From the NCBI RefSeq assembly GCF_020026925.1, contig NZ_JAIQDW010000002.1, positions 248,001-312,000 of the forward strand: DNA of 64,000 nucleotides. The letters are read 5' to 3'. The DNA is from Flavobacterium hibisci (lineage in GTDB: Bacteria; Bacteroidota; Bacteroidia; Flavobacteriales; Flavobacteriaceae). Below the pieces are notes generated by a model, which was not told the origin of the DNA, searched no databases, and was given only the letters and a program-made list of their open reading frames with translations. This document shows positions 1 to 7,832 of the stretch, piece after piece (within the stretch, counting starts at the first letter, position 1; each line of letters starts with the position of its first letter). Made by a program: the position numbers and the translations under genes.

Positions 1-555
1 TTAGTTATATTTATTTAAGTAATCTTCTAATCCGCCTTTCATTCCAACGCCCATTGCTTCAAATTTCCATTGACCGTCTTTATTGTAAATCCTTCCAAAT
101 TCAACCGCTGTTTCTATGGAGAAATCTTCTTCTAATTCATATTTAACCATTTCAGTATTATTGCTGTCGTCTACAATTCTAATGAATGAATTTCTAACCT
201 GTCCGAAATTTTGTTTTCTGTTTACGGCATCATGAATGGTAACTACAACACAAATTTCTTTTACAGAAGGATTAATTTTAGTCAGATCAATTTTTACTTG
301 TTCATCATCACCGTCACCATCACCTGTTAAGTTATCTCCCGTATGAATAACAGCTTCATCCGGAGATTTTAGATTATTGTAAAAAACAAAATGCGAATCA
401 GATAATATTTTACCATTATCTCCCAGAATAAAAACAGAGGCGTCAAGATCAAAACTCGAACCTGTACTGCTGTTATTAGTATCCCATCCTAAACCAATAG
501 TAAATTTTGGTGCATTTATATTTTCTCTTTGTCCTTTCTGCAAATTGATAGCCAT
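1..555 (-). CDS. TerD-family stress protein (copy 1)
   Basis: TerD-family proteins are small calcium-binding beta-sandwich proteins linked to tellurite and other chemical stresses. This 184-residue protein has the family hallmarks: GLGWD near residue 21, the FDLDAS motif near residue 35, and an acidic loop (DGDGDDEQ) near residue 79 that matches the family's calcium site. It is the last visible gene of a four-gene minus-strand operon and starts 3 nt after the stop of the phosphoribosyltransferase-like gene. It resembles the TerD copy at 2091-2666 over its whole length (shared FGQVRNS, YELEEDFSIET and VEFGR stretches), so the two look like operon-internal paralogues. The stop codon is the first three bases of the window, so the operon may continue to the left. 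No signal peptide is visible; it is probably cytosolic. Confidence 0.93.
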   Translation of the reverse strand: MAINLQKGQRENINAPKFTIGLGWDTNNSSTGSSFDLDASVFILGDNGKILSDSHFVFYNNLKSPDEAVIHTGDNLTGDGDGDDEQVKIDLTKINPSVKEICVVVTIHDAVNRKQNFGQVRNSFIRIVDDSNNTEMVKYELEEDFSIETAVEFGRIYNKDGQWKFEAMGVGMKGGLEDYLNKYN

Positions 556-558
556 AGT

Positions 559-1365
559 TTAATCTATTTTTATTACGTTAATATTCTTTTTATATTCTAA
601 AATCTGATGGTAATTATTACTTATCGCAAGATGAAATAATTCGTTGCTTTTCTTTCTTGAAATATTAGATATCAAAAACGCAAATTGTTTATCATCAAGA
701 CTTAAAATAAATTTTACGATGCGGGTATTGTATTGAAAATCTTCGCTGTTTACTATAGAAACAATATCTTCTACATTTTTTACTGCAAAATAATTGTAAT
801 GATTTTCTATTTTTGGATGAATATCTTTGTTTATTAATTCTGCAAAATAAACAAATACAAAATCTCCCTTGACATCATATTGATCCAGGATTTTATTTAC
901 AGTATGTTCATGACTGCCAGTTATTTTGATATCATCAACAAATATGCAAAGCTTACCTTCAATAAAATTACGGTCTATGTAATAGGTATCATTCGAAATT
1001 AATTTAACACGCTGTTCAAAATCCAGATTTCCATAATCTGTTACATAAGTTTGGTTCCTGTAAATTTTAGATTCAATGCAGGCTTTTTTACCATTTTTAA
1101 ACAAGAAGCTATTAAGCTCCTTTTTAAAATAGTAGCATAAGAAATTAGAAGCCGTTGGAATTGATAAATAAGGACTTGGCAGGATTACAATATCTTTTTC
1201 TGACAAGATTATATCTTTAAATTCCGCAACAAATCCATCAAAGAGCTCTTCTGCAAATTTCTCTGCGTAGAATTTATCTCCAAATTTAAACCGACTGTAT
1301 TCTGCTTCCTTAAAAGAGCAGTTGTCTTTTTCTGTTATTTTGTGTAAACTGTAACTTTTATTCAC
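559..1365 (-). CDS. Phosphoribosyltransferase-like protein of the Ter-type operon
   Basis: This 268-residue protein has a PRPP-binding loop at about residues 140-154 (CIFVDDIKITGSHE), the signature of type I phosphoribosyltransferases: a hydrophobic strand, two acidic residues and a TG turn. The rest does not look like a housekeeping purine or pyrimidine enzyme. PRTases of this sort occur in Ter-linked operons, where they have been proposed to help make a nucleoside-like metabolite; the substrate here is unknown. The gene sits between a HAD phosphatase-like gene (2 nt upstream) and a terD (3 nt downstream), so translation is probably coupled. The C-terminal third (about residue 195 on) has no motif I recognise. 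Fold assignment is fairly secure; function is inferred from context. Confidence 0.75.
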   Translation of the reverse strand: MNKSYSLHKITEKDNCSFKEAEYSRFKFGDKFYAEKFAEELFDGFVAEFKDIILSEKDIVILPSPYLSIPTASNFLCYYFKKELNSFLFKNGKKACIESKIYRNQTYVTDYGNLDFEQRVKLISNDTYYIDRNFIEGKLCIFVDDIKITGSHEHTVNKILDQYDVKGDFVFVYFAELINKDIHPKIENHYNYFAVKNVEDIVSIVNSEDFQYNTRIVKFILSLDDKQFAFLISNISRKKSNELFHLAISNNYHQILEYKKNINVIKID

Positions 1366-1367
1366 TT

Positions 1368-2054
1368 TTATATTTTTAAGAGATGAGCGTTAAAACCAAA
1401 TTTCAAAGCTCCGTTGTAATCGGCAACACTATTGTCGCCAATATGTAAAACATCTTTTTTCTCTATTTTTTTATATTTTTTAATTTCATCAAATACTAAT
1501 TGGTAAATCTCTGTGTTTGGTTTAGAAAATCCAACTTCATCAGAGAAAATCTGAAACTTAAAATAATCCAGCAAATCGTAATATTTCAATAGCTTTCGTA
1601 ATGTAAGCCCTTTAATGAAACCTGTATTACTCAAAATACTGATTGTTTTGCCTTCATTAGTAACATCATCAAACATTTTTTGAATATCAGTAAAAATTAA
1701 AACCGGTTTATATTTTAAAAACAATTCCTCAGTATGATTGTAAAACTGAGATAGCTTATCTGTTCCATATTTACTAAGATCTACATTTAAAGCTCCTAAA
1801 ATTAAATAATATATTTCGTATGTTTCTATATTTAATCCTGTGTTTTCGTTAATATTATTACACAGAACATCGTAATATCTTACTACTTCATTTACTTTCT
1901 CAATAGGTTGTTGAATTTCAAAGAAATCCCTAAATAACAAATTTCTTTTTTGTTTAAATTCGGGATTGGATTTTATTAATGTAAGCCACAGATCAAAAGA
2001 AAGGTGACTGTAATTATCATAATTTATTTTCAATTGTATGTATTTTAAAGGCAA
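1368..2054 (-). CDS. HAD-superfamily hydrolase of the Ter-type operon
   Basis: HAD-fold protein of 228 residues. Motif I is at residues 20-25 (FDLWLT) with nucleophile Asp21; motif II is ILSNTG with Ser142; motif III is Lys178 in GFSKPN; motif IV is HIGDNSVAD with Asp207 and Asp212. The position two residues after the nucleophile, normally the general acid/base Asp of HAD phosphatases, is Trp23. That change is seen in some uncharacterised HAD branches and leaves the reaction uncertain. The alpha-helical cap lies between motifs I and II. Its place beside a PRTase-like gene and two terD genes suggests dephosphorylation of a phosphoribosyl product, which is inference. An ATG start at 2054 fits, 36 nt after the upstream terD. 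Confidence 0.82.
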   Translation of the reverse strand: MPLKYIQLKINYDNYSHLSFDLWLTLIKSNPEFKQKRNLLFRDFFEIQQPIEKVNEVVRYYDVLCNNINENTGLNIETYEIYYLILGALNVDLSKYGTDKLSQFYNHTEELFLKYKPVLIFTDIQKMFDDVTNEGKTISILSNTGFIKGLTLRKLLKYYDLLDYFKFQIFSDEVGFSKPNTEIYQLVFDEIKKYKKIEKKDVLHIGDNSVADYNGALKFGFNAHLLKI

Positions 2055-2090
2055 TTAATTTCTTTGAGTAAGTCTCTGCTGGAAGCTCAT

Positions 2091-2666
2091 TTATTTGATT
2101 ATTTCTCCTGAATAATACTTCTCGAGAAAAAAGCTTAAGTCTGCTCTGTAACCAATACCGGAAGCTTCAAATCTCCAGTTATCATTTCGTTTGTACAACC
2201 TTCCAAACTCTACACCTGTCTCAATAGAAAAATCTTCATCTAATTCATATTTAGCAATTTCCTGACCGTTAGCATCATCGACAATTCTGATATATGAATT
2301 TCTAACTTGTCCGAAATTTTGTTTTCTTCTTTCAAAATCTTCAATTGTAACTACAAAGAGAATTTCCTCTACAGCATTATCAATTTTAGTAAGATCTACT
2401 TTTATCGCTTCATCATCATCACCGTCACTATTTCCACCTGTTGGATCATCACCTGTATGTTCTAATGCACCATCAGGAGAAGAAAGATTATTGTAAAAAA
2501 CAAAATAATTTTCTCCTAAAAGTTTTCTATTCGCATTTATCATGATAGCAGAAGCATCTAAATCAAAATCATGCCCAGTACCCTCATTTGGGTCCCATCC
2601 TAACCCAATAGTTATATTCGATAGCCCAATATCTATTTTTTGACCTTTCTGTAAATTTATAGCCAT
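2091..2666 (-). CDS. TerD-family stress protein (copy 2)
   Basis: First gene of the Ter-type operon, 191 residues. It has GLGWD near residue 21, HDFDLDAS near residue 32, and a long acidic loop near residue 80 (GGNSDGDDDEAIKVDL) typical of the TerD calcium site. Both terD copies begin MAINLQKGQ and share the C-terminal YELDEDFSIET and VEFGR stretches, while their middle and tail have diverged. Two TerD proteins flanking a PRTase and a HAD protein suggest a small stress-response or metabolite module. The upstream 321-nt gap must hold the operon promoter, but I found no good TTTG/TAnnTTTG pair there. Confidence 0.93.
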   Translation of the reverse strand: MAINLQKGQKIDIGLSNITIGLGWDPNEGTGHDFDLDASAIMINANRKLLGENYFVFYNNLSSPDGALEHTGDDPTGGNSDGDDDEAIKVDLTKIDNAVEEILFVVTIEDFERRKQNFGQVRNSYIRIVDDANGQEIAKYELDEDFSIETGVEFGRLYKRNDNWRFEASGIGYRADLSFFLEKYYSGEIIK

Positions 2667-2987
2667 TACAATATCTAATTATAATTTTATACTATACAAT
2701 AATACAAAAAAGCAAATCATTAAAAATGTGGCCATCTGTTAAAAGCCAAATATTTATCAACAAAATAAAAAAATATCCTACTAATTTAAAAGGTTGATTG
2801 TATGTTATCATAACCATTTCTGTACTAGAAATAACATATAGAAAACAATTTGGAAGAGTTAAATACAAATAAAGATGCCAAGTAAAATCAATATTTCTAT
2901 CTTTACATTCATTATTTCTAATACCAAATGCAATTAAAAACGGATGTATTTATGTGCCGTTTATTTTAAAAAATTAAAGCCTAAAAA
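2667..2987. other. Intergenic region between divergent genes
   Basis: A 321-nt, very AT-rich gap between the Ter-type operon (minus) and the DUF983 gene (plus). It should hold promoters for both. A variant -7 motif (TATCTTTAC, 2898-2906) could serve the plus-strand gene, but no TTG partner is correctly spaced. I see no RNA gene, repeat or convincing ORF. Confidence 0.5.
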
Positions 2988-3371
2988 ATGTTTAAAAAAG
3001 GATCCAAACTCAATAGTATTTTAACAGGAAGTTGTCCGAAATGTCAAAAAGAGAGCATGTATGTGGATAAAAATCCGCTTCATTTGACTAATATTCTCAA
3101 AATGAATGAAAACTGTAGCCATTGTGGATTAAAGTATCAACTTGAACCGTCTTTTTTCTACGGTGCCATGTATGTGAGTTACGGATTAAATGTAGCTGTA
3201 GGTATAGCTGCCTTTATAGTTTCATTCGTATTTTTCGGCACAACAATCGAGCAATCATTTTTATCAATTGTTATTACGCTAATCGTTTTATTTCCCTTTG
3301 TTTTAAGGCTAGCCAGAAATTTATACATTAATATGTTTGTTTCTTATAATCCTAAGGCGGGCGAGAAATAG
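2988..3371 (+). CDS. DUF983-family membrane protein with zinc-ribbon N-terminus
   Basis: A 127-residue protein. The N-terminal half carries two Cys pairs (CPKC near residue 17 and CSHC near residue 43) that look like a zinc ribbon. Two hydrophobic segments follow, about residues 60-83 and 88-107, forming a short hairpin in the membrane. This is the DUF983 layout, of unknown biochemical role. The 3' end overlaps that of the convergent FAD oxidoreductase by 20 nt (3352-3371), so the two transcripts are partly antisense. No partner gene is evident. Confidence 0.85.
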   Translation: MFKKGSKLNSILTGSCPKCQKESMYVDKNPLHLTNILKMNENCSHCGLKYQLEPSFFYGAMYVSYGLNVAVGIAAFIVSFVFFGTTIEQSFLSIVITLIVLFPFVLRLARNLYINMFVSYNPKAGEK

Positions 3372-4425
3372 CAGACTTTAAATATCTTTTATGGAAACGC
3401 TTAATATCTGCCTGAGGATCAATCGGGTCTCCTTTTTCAATATGATTAAACAATAGTAGTGCCAATGAAGGACCGAGCATTACTCCACGTGTGCCTAATC
3501 CATTTAAAATATGAAGGGATTGATGTAATTCATGAGTTCCTATCAGAGGTCTTCTGTCAGCAACCGTTGGCCGAATACCACCAAAATGTTGTACGATTTC
3601 AAAATCGCATGTAATAATTTCTTTAATGCGTTCTAAAAGTTCTTTTTTTCCTTCTTCTGTTGGTCCCGCTGTTTTGTCATACCAATTGTAAGTAGCACCA
3701 ACCTTGAAAAGATTTTCACCTAATGGGAGAATAAAAACACTTGTGTTTACAATAACATCAAGATTTAGATCAGGAGCTTTTATTATAAATAATTCACCTT
3801 TTGTCCCATCCAGTGGAAGATAATTAAAGAATGGATTTTTATGTAATCCAAAACCTTCCGCAAAAATAACATGTTTAGCCTGTATATTTTTATATTGAAT
3901 TCCTACGTCTAAAAACTCAACAAGGCTACTGTCAAAAGTTTCTTCAAGCAACAAATTATTTGCAATCAAAAATTGCTTGTACTTTTCTAACAACAATGAT
4001 GTATTTACATATCCGGTATGCAAAACTTCTCCGTAGCCGTAAGGAGAATCAATACCATTAAACTTTTTAGAAATTAATTTAGTAGATAAAAATGGTTCCA
4101 GATTTATTTTGTCTGAAGCAGCAAACCAATTGTTCTGTTCTTCTATTGAGAAAAACTTTCTTAAAACTGGCATTTTAAAATTAAATTTCTCCTTCAGTTT
4201 ATCTTCTATCTGACTATAGAAATCATTCATTAAAACCAATTGTTTTTTAGCGTCCCAAACCTCACTAAATCGTTTCAAAATTACAGGATTATACAAGCCG
4301 CCTGCAACTTTAGAAGAGTTCTGAGATGTATCATCAATAACTAAAATTGTCTTATTGTTTTTAAGTGCAATTTCAGAAAAAGAAATTCCGGCCAACCCAG
4401 ATCCAATGATTAAATAGTCAAACAT
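3352..4425 (-). CDS. FAD-dependent oxidoreductase (DAO family)
   Basis: A 357-residue flavoprotein with an N-terminal dinucleotide-binding motif (IIGSGLAGIS, residues 6-15) followed by an acidic strand end (VIDD). This is the glycine oxidase / D-amino-acid oxidase type of fold. A second FAD-contact region is near the C-terminus (LHILNGLGTRGVMLGPSLA). The substrate cannot be told from sequence; relatives oxidise amines or amino acids, and some resemble the oxidase half of MnmC. It is a single-gene unit on the minus strand, downstream of the gldN terminator hairpin, and its last 20 nt overlap the DUF983 gene. Confidence 0.8.
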   Translation of the reverse strand: MFDYLIIGSGLAGISFSEIALKNNKTILVIDDTSQNSSKVAGGLYNPVILKRFSEVWDAKKQLVLMNDFYSQIEDKLKEKFNFKMPVLRKFFSIEEQNNWFAASDKINLEPFLSTKLISKKFNGIDSPYGYGEVLHTGYVNTSLLLEKYKQFLIANNLLLEETFDSSLVEFLDVGIQYKNIQAKHVIFAEGFGLHKNPFFNYLPLDGTKGELFIIKAPDLNLDVIVNTSVFILPLGENLFKVGATYNWYDKTAGPTEEGKKELLERIKEIITCDFEIVQHFGGIRPTVADRRPLIGTHELHQSLHILNGLGTRGVMLGPSLALLLFNHIEKGDPIDPQADIKRFHKRYLKSAISRPP

Positions 4426-4441
4426 GTATTATTGATAAATA

Positions 4442-4475
4442 AAAAACTCTTACTACAAAAGTAGTAAGAGTTTTT
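4442..4475 (-). terminator. Terminator after gldN
   Basis: Perfect hairpin: a 15-nt arm at 4442-4456, an AAAA loop and its complement at 4461-4475. The arms begin and end in A and T runs. It lies 21 nt past the gldN stop codon and closes the gldKLMN operon. Confidence 0.85.
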
Positions 4476-4496
4476 GTTATAATGTGATTTTGGAAC

Positions 4497-5489
4497 TTAG
4501 TAATTCCACATATCTTGTTCGAAATTACGAATCTTTTCTTTTACTCTTTCAGACTCTAACAATTGGTTTTGTGCATTGTCTTTCATGTATTCTTTAATCT
4601 CACGATCTCCATACATATTTTCTTCTTTATACACAACAGCATTAAAACGTCTAGAATTTAAGATTTGATCAAATGAAATAGGAAGAGCTGAGTTATTATC
4701 GTTAAAAGCTTTTGCTTCATGCAAAACTTCTCTTGAATTTGGATAAAAAATCCAGAATAACTCAATATAATCCTTTTCATCACTGTTCATAGTATAAACA
4801 TCAGGAGTTACCGGACAAATCCCAAGTAAACGATATTTCAATTCACTTTGACGTTTGTCAAAATACCAATATCCTTTAATTTTATACTGAGAAACATCTG
4901 CAGCAGTTAGATCTTGTTTTAAAATATATTCTGAAGGAACTGTTCTGGTAGGAGCAACTACTTCATCTACATAAGTAACTACTTTCTTCTTACCGGTACC
5001 AGTAACAACCTTTTTCTTAACAACACGAGACTTGTAATCATCTGGATATTGGTTAATAAGTTCCCTACCTGCATCTGTTGTATCAATACGTGACAATGAT
5101 CCTTCGATGTCTTTCAAAGATTTTTTAGTATTGAAATAACTATCAGCATATACCTCAGTTATTTTGCCATTTTTCATAGCTTTCGTCAAAACATCATAAA
5201 GCGAACGTCTATCAGAACCAATATTAGCTGTATCTACCGGAAAATATAAGGGAAAGTTAATCTTCTCATTTAAATCAATAATTTCCCAGGTAGTTTTCCC
5301 CATTAATACATCTCTATCATCTACATAACCATAAGCCAAAGGCTTGTCATTATCTGAGATAAGCTGTGCAGGAGTTTTAAGTCCAATTTGTGCAGGTGTC
5401 TTCGCATTAAGCAAGTTAGATTGCGCAGTAGAAGTATAACTTCCGGCGATAGAAACAATAGCTATTAAAAAATTTCTTACTTTCATCAT
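4497..5489 (-). CDS. gldN: Gliding motility / type IX secretion protein GldN
   Basis: GldN is a periplasmic component of the type IX secretion system that forms a ring with the lipoprotein GldK under the outer membrane. This copy has 330 residues, opening with a signal peptide (about residues 1-22, ending TSTAQ). The family core follows, including KPLAYGYVDDRDVLMGKTTWE and a LFWIFYPNSREVLH stretch. It is last in the gldK-gldL-gldM-gldN operon, 41 nt after gldM, and is closed by a strong hairpin. In F. johnsoniae a paralogue, gldO, follows gldN; none is present here. The start is either Met1 or Met2 of the MMKV beginning; the difference is trivial. Confidence 0.96.
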   Translation of the reverse strand: MMKVRNFLIAIVSIAGSYTSTAQSNLLNAKTPAQIGLKTPAQLISDNDKPLAYGYVDDRDVLMGKTTWEIIDLNEKINFPLYFPVDTANIGSDRRSLYDVLTKAMKNGKITEVYADSYFNTKKSLKDIEGSLSRIDTTDAGRELINQYPDDYKSRVVKKKVVTGTGKKKVVTYVDEVVAPTRTVPSEYILKQDLTAADVSQYKIKGYWYFDKRQSELKYRLLGICPVTPDVYTMNSDEKDYIELFWIFYPNSREVLHEAKAFNDNNSALPISFDQILNSRRFNAVVYKEENMYGDREIKEYMKDNAQNQLLESERVKEKIRNFEQDMWNY

Positions 5490-5530
5490 GATATCATTAT
5501 AAGATATTGAACGTAGTTTTACCTACTTTA

Positions 5531-7069
5531 TTATTGTATTTCGTAAATTACCGGAGCAGTTCTTGGCAATAAATAACTTCCAGCTCCAACAAGTTTAGTT
5601 TTAATTTCAGAAATAGTAACCTGATCTCCTCTGCCTGCTTTTGCTAGAACTGATTTACATTGTGCATTCATTTTGTTACCATTCACTACAACTGTAGGCT
5701 GACCAGCAATTTTTAAATTGAATCCAACTACATCTAAACCAACTTCAAAATCGAAATCAAGTAATTTAGCACCTATGGTAGCAATCTCTAAGTTAGATTT
5801 TGGTCCTTTAACAACCCCCATCTCACCTCTAATTGTACCTGTTGGACCAGGAATACCTTTAATTCTGAATGTTTTCTTGTCTGTAACTTTATCTCCATTT
5901 GGTAGTGTACCTGTAACAGAAATAGTAGCCTCTGTACCTGAACCTGGGCTCATATTGTATTTACCTGGTTTACCTGCAGAATTTAATCCTGGGGCACTGG
6001 CAACAATTTTATTAGCATCAACACCAGCAAAAGAAACAGAGATTGGATTAACAACACCTCTATAAACAACATTCATTTTATCGGCAGAAATTGTAGCAGA
6101 ATTTGGTCTTGGAACTACAACATATTTTCCTGAAAATTTAAGCGGAATATTTTTACCATCTTCCAAGAATGTAAATTGACCATTAATATCTTGCTCTCCT
6201 ACACCACCTGCGGTTAACGAGATAACTGCCTGACCATTAACAATTTGACCAGGACCCTGGAAAGAAGTTGGCTTAGTATTTTCATCGTAACGACCTAAAA
6301 CTACTTTACCGGTTACTTTTTCACCTTGGAAATATGCATTCTTATCTAAAACTACGATTGCCTGATAGTTACTGTAAGAAGCAGCAGCAACAGCAGCTTT
6401 TCCTAATGCAGCACTATAAACATCAGATTCTGCTTTTTGAACATCATTTTGCCAAGCTGAAAGTTTAGCTAATGAAGCTACAGCTGGAAAACCTTTAAAG
6501 TGATAAGCCAAATACTTATCTTTCAAGCCTTCTTTATTTTTAACATCAGAAACATCAAATTTCTTTTCAATTTCTGCAACTATAGCTGCATACTTTTTAT
6601 CAGATAAAGCTGCTTTCATGTCAGCTTTGTATTTCTCGATTTTAGAAATGATTTCATTTCCTTTTGCAGTATATCCTTCACCTGTAAACCAGTTGTCGAT
6701 ATTATCTCCTTTGTCCATTGCTTCATAAGGCAATTTTCCAGTCTCTTTATCAGTTTCAAAACCTTTTAAAACATCGCCTTTTAATCCACCGATGTATGCA
6801 TAAAATTCTTTTGAAGCTGATTCAACTTTATGAGCTGTAACTGCAGCAGCGGCAAATTCTCCTTTTGCTTCAGCAGCTTTTTGATCAAGTGAAGACAATA
6901 GTCCGGCATTCGTTTGCTCAGACGATGTATTTGCACTTTCAAATTTTTCATTCATTAATCCAAAAGCAGACAATACTTCTTTGGACATATTCATTGCTAA
7001 CATTGCGATGAAAACCAGATACATCAGGTTAATCATCTTCTGTCTAGGGGTTAATTTTCCTCCTGCCAT
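5531..7069 (-). CDS. gldM: Type IX secretion / gliding motor protein GldM
   Basis: GldM has one N-terminal transmembrane helix and a long periplasmic shaft. With GldL it forms the proton-driven inner-membrane motor that powers type IX secretion and gliding. This 512-residue protein begins MAGGKLTPRQKMINLMYLV and has its single helix at about residues 12-32. Glu31, at the end of that helix, is known from family work to be needed for motor function and is present. The periplasmic part shows the expected helical domain followed by beta-rich domains. It lies 51 nt downstream of gldL. Confidence 0.97.
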   Translation of the reverse strand: MAGGKLTPRQKMINLMYLVFIAMLAMNMSKEVLSAFGLMNEKFESANTSSEQTNAGLLSSLDQKAAEAKGEFAAAAVTAHKVESASKEFYAYIGGLKGDVLKGFETDKETGKLPYEAMDKGDNIDNWFTGEGYTAKGNEIISKIEKYKADMKAALSDKKYAAIVAEIEKKFDVSDVKNKEGLKDKYLAYHFKGFPAVASLAKLSAWQNDVQKAESDVYSAALGKAAVAAASYSNYQAIVVLDKNAYFQGEKVTGKVVLGRYDENTKPTSFQGPGQIVNGQAVISLTAGGVGEQDINGQFTFLEDGKNIPLKFSGKYVVVPRPNSATISADKMNVVYRGVVNPISVSFAGVDANKIVASAPGLNSAGKPGKYNMSPGSGTEATISVTGTLPNGDKVTDKKTFRIKGIPGPTGTIRGEMGVVKGPKSNLEIATIGAKLLDFDFEVGLDVVGFNLKIAGQPTVVVNGNKMNAQCKSVLAKAGRGDQVTISEIKTKLVGAGSYLLPRTAPVIYEIQ

Positions 7070-7120
7070 TTTTTTCTAATTAGTTTTTATTAATAAATTT
7101 AATATATAGTTAAAAACTAA

Positions 7121-7768
7121 TTATCCTTTGTTACTCATTGCAGAAAGCATACCACCATAAACATTGTTTAAAGAAGCAATATTAGCAGTCATAGATTGCA
7201 TTTGCTCTTTCAATTTAGATGCATTTTCAGCGATTTCTTTATTAGCGTCAGCATTTCTTGCTGCACTTTCTAACTGAACTTTATATAAGCTGTTTAATGA
7301 CTCCATTTGAGCAGCAGCCATTGACAATTCTTCGCTGTATTTTTTAGTAGATGCGATAGAATCTACAGTTGGAGCAATTCCTTTAGCAGCTGATTCGAAA
7401 TTTTTAATACTGTTCCCTAAGCTTGACATTAACTCTCCGTCGATTTTAGCTTCTTTAAGCATTACATCTAATTTTTGAGACAATAATCCCTGAGCGTCAG
7501 ATGGAGCCTCAACTTTATCAGCTTTCTTTTTTGGCTGACCATTTGCTAATTCAGGATACACAAGAGTCCAGTCTAATTCATCTTCTACAGGTTCAAAAGC
7601 TGATAGTGCAAAAATTAACGCTTCTGTAACTAATCCGACTGAAAGCATTAAGGTACCTGTTAAAGGTCCAATTTCAAAGTGAGTAATTTTGAATAATGCT
7701 CCAATAATTACTACTGCCGCTCCCATACCATAAGCGAAATTCATTGCTTTTTTACTTAATAATGCCAT
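7121..7768 (-). CDS. gldL: Type IX secretion / gliding motor protein GldL
   Basis: GldL is the stator-like inner-membrane partner of GldM; five GldL surround two GldM in known structures. This 215-residue protein has two membrane helices (about residues 10-29 and 37-57) and a cytoplasmic coiled-coil-rich tail (about 85-215). Charged membrane residues noted in the family are present: Lys27, His30, Glu49 and Glu59. The genes before and after it (gldK, gldM) are on the same strand with 51-64 nt gaps, so they are probably one transcript. Confidence 0.97.
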   Translation of the reverse strand: MALLSKKAMNFAYGMGAAVVIIGALFKITHFEIGPLTGTLMLSVGLVTEALIFALSAFEPVEDELDWTLVYPELANGQPKKKADKVEAPSDAQGLLSQKLDVMLKEAKIDGELMSSLGNSIKNFESAAKGIAPTVDSIASTKKYSEELSMAAAQMESLNSLYKVQLESAARNADANKEIAENASKLKEQMQSMTANIASLNNVYGGMLSAMSNKG

Positions 7769-7832
7769 AATAATACTTTTTTAGGTTTTAATTTAGATTT
7801 AGATTTGGTTATTGAATTGAATTTAATTTAAT

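Noticed and set aside
3352..3371. Gene fusion or misassembly at the DUF983 / oxidoreductase junction
   Set aside because: A simple 20-nt overlap of convergent 3' ends; both proteins are complete and their frames are clean.
5718..6065. 115-codon plus-strand frame inside gldM
   Set aside because: Fully contained in a well-conserved gene on the other strand, with a Pro/Ser-rich product typical of antisense frames.
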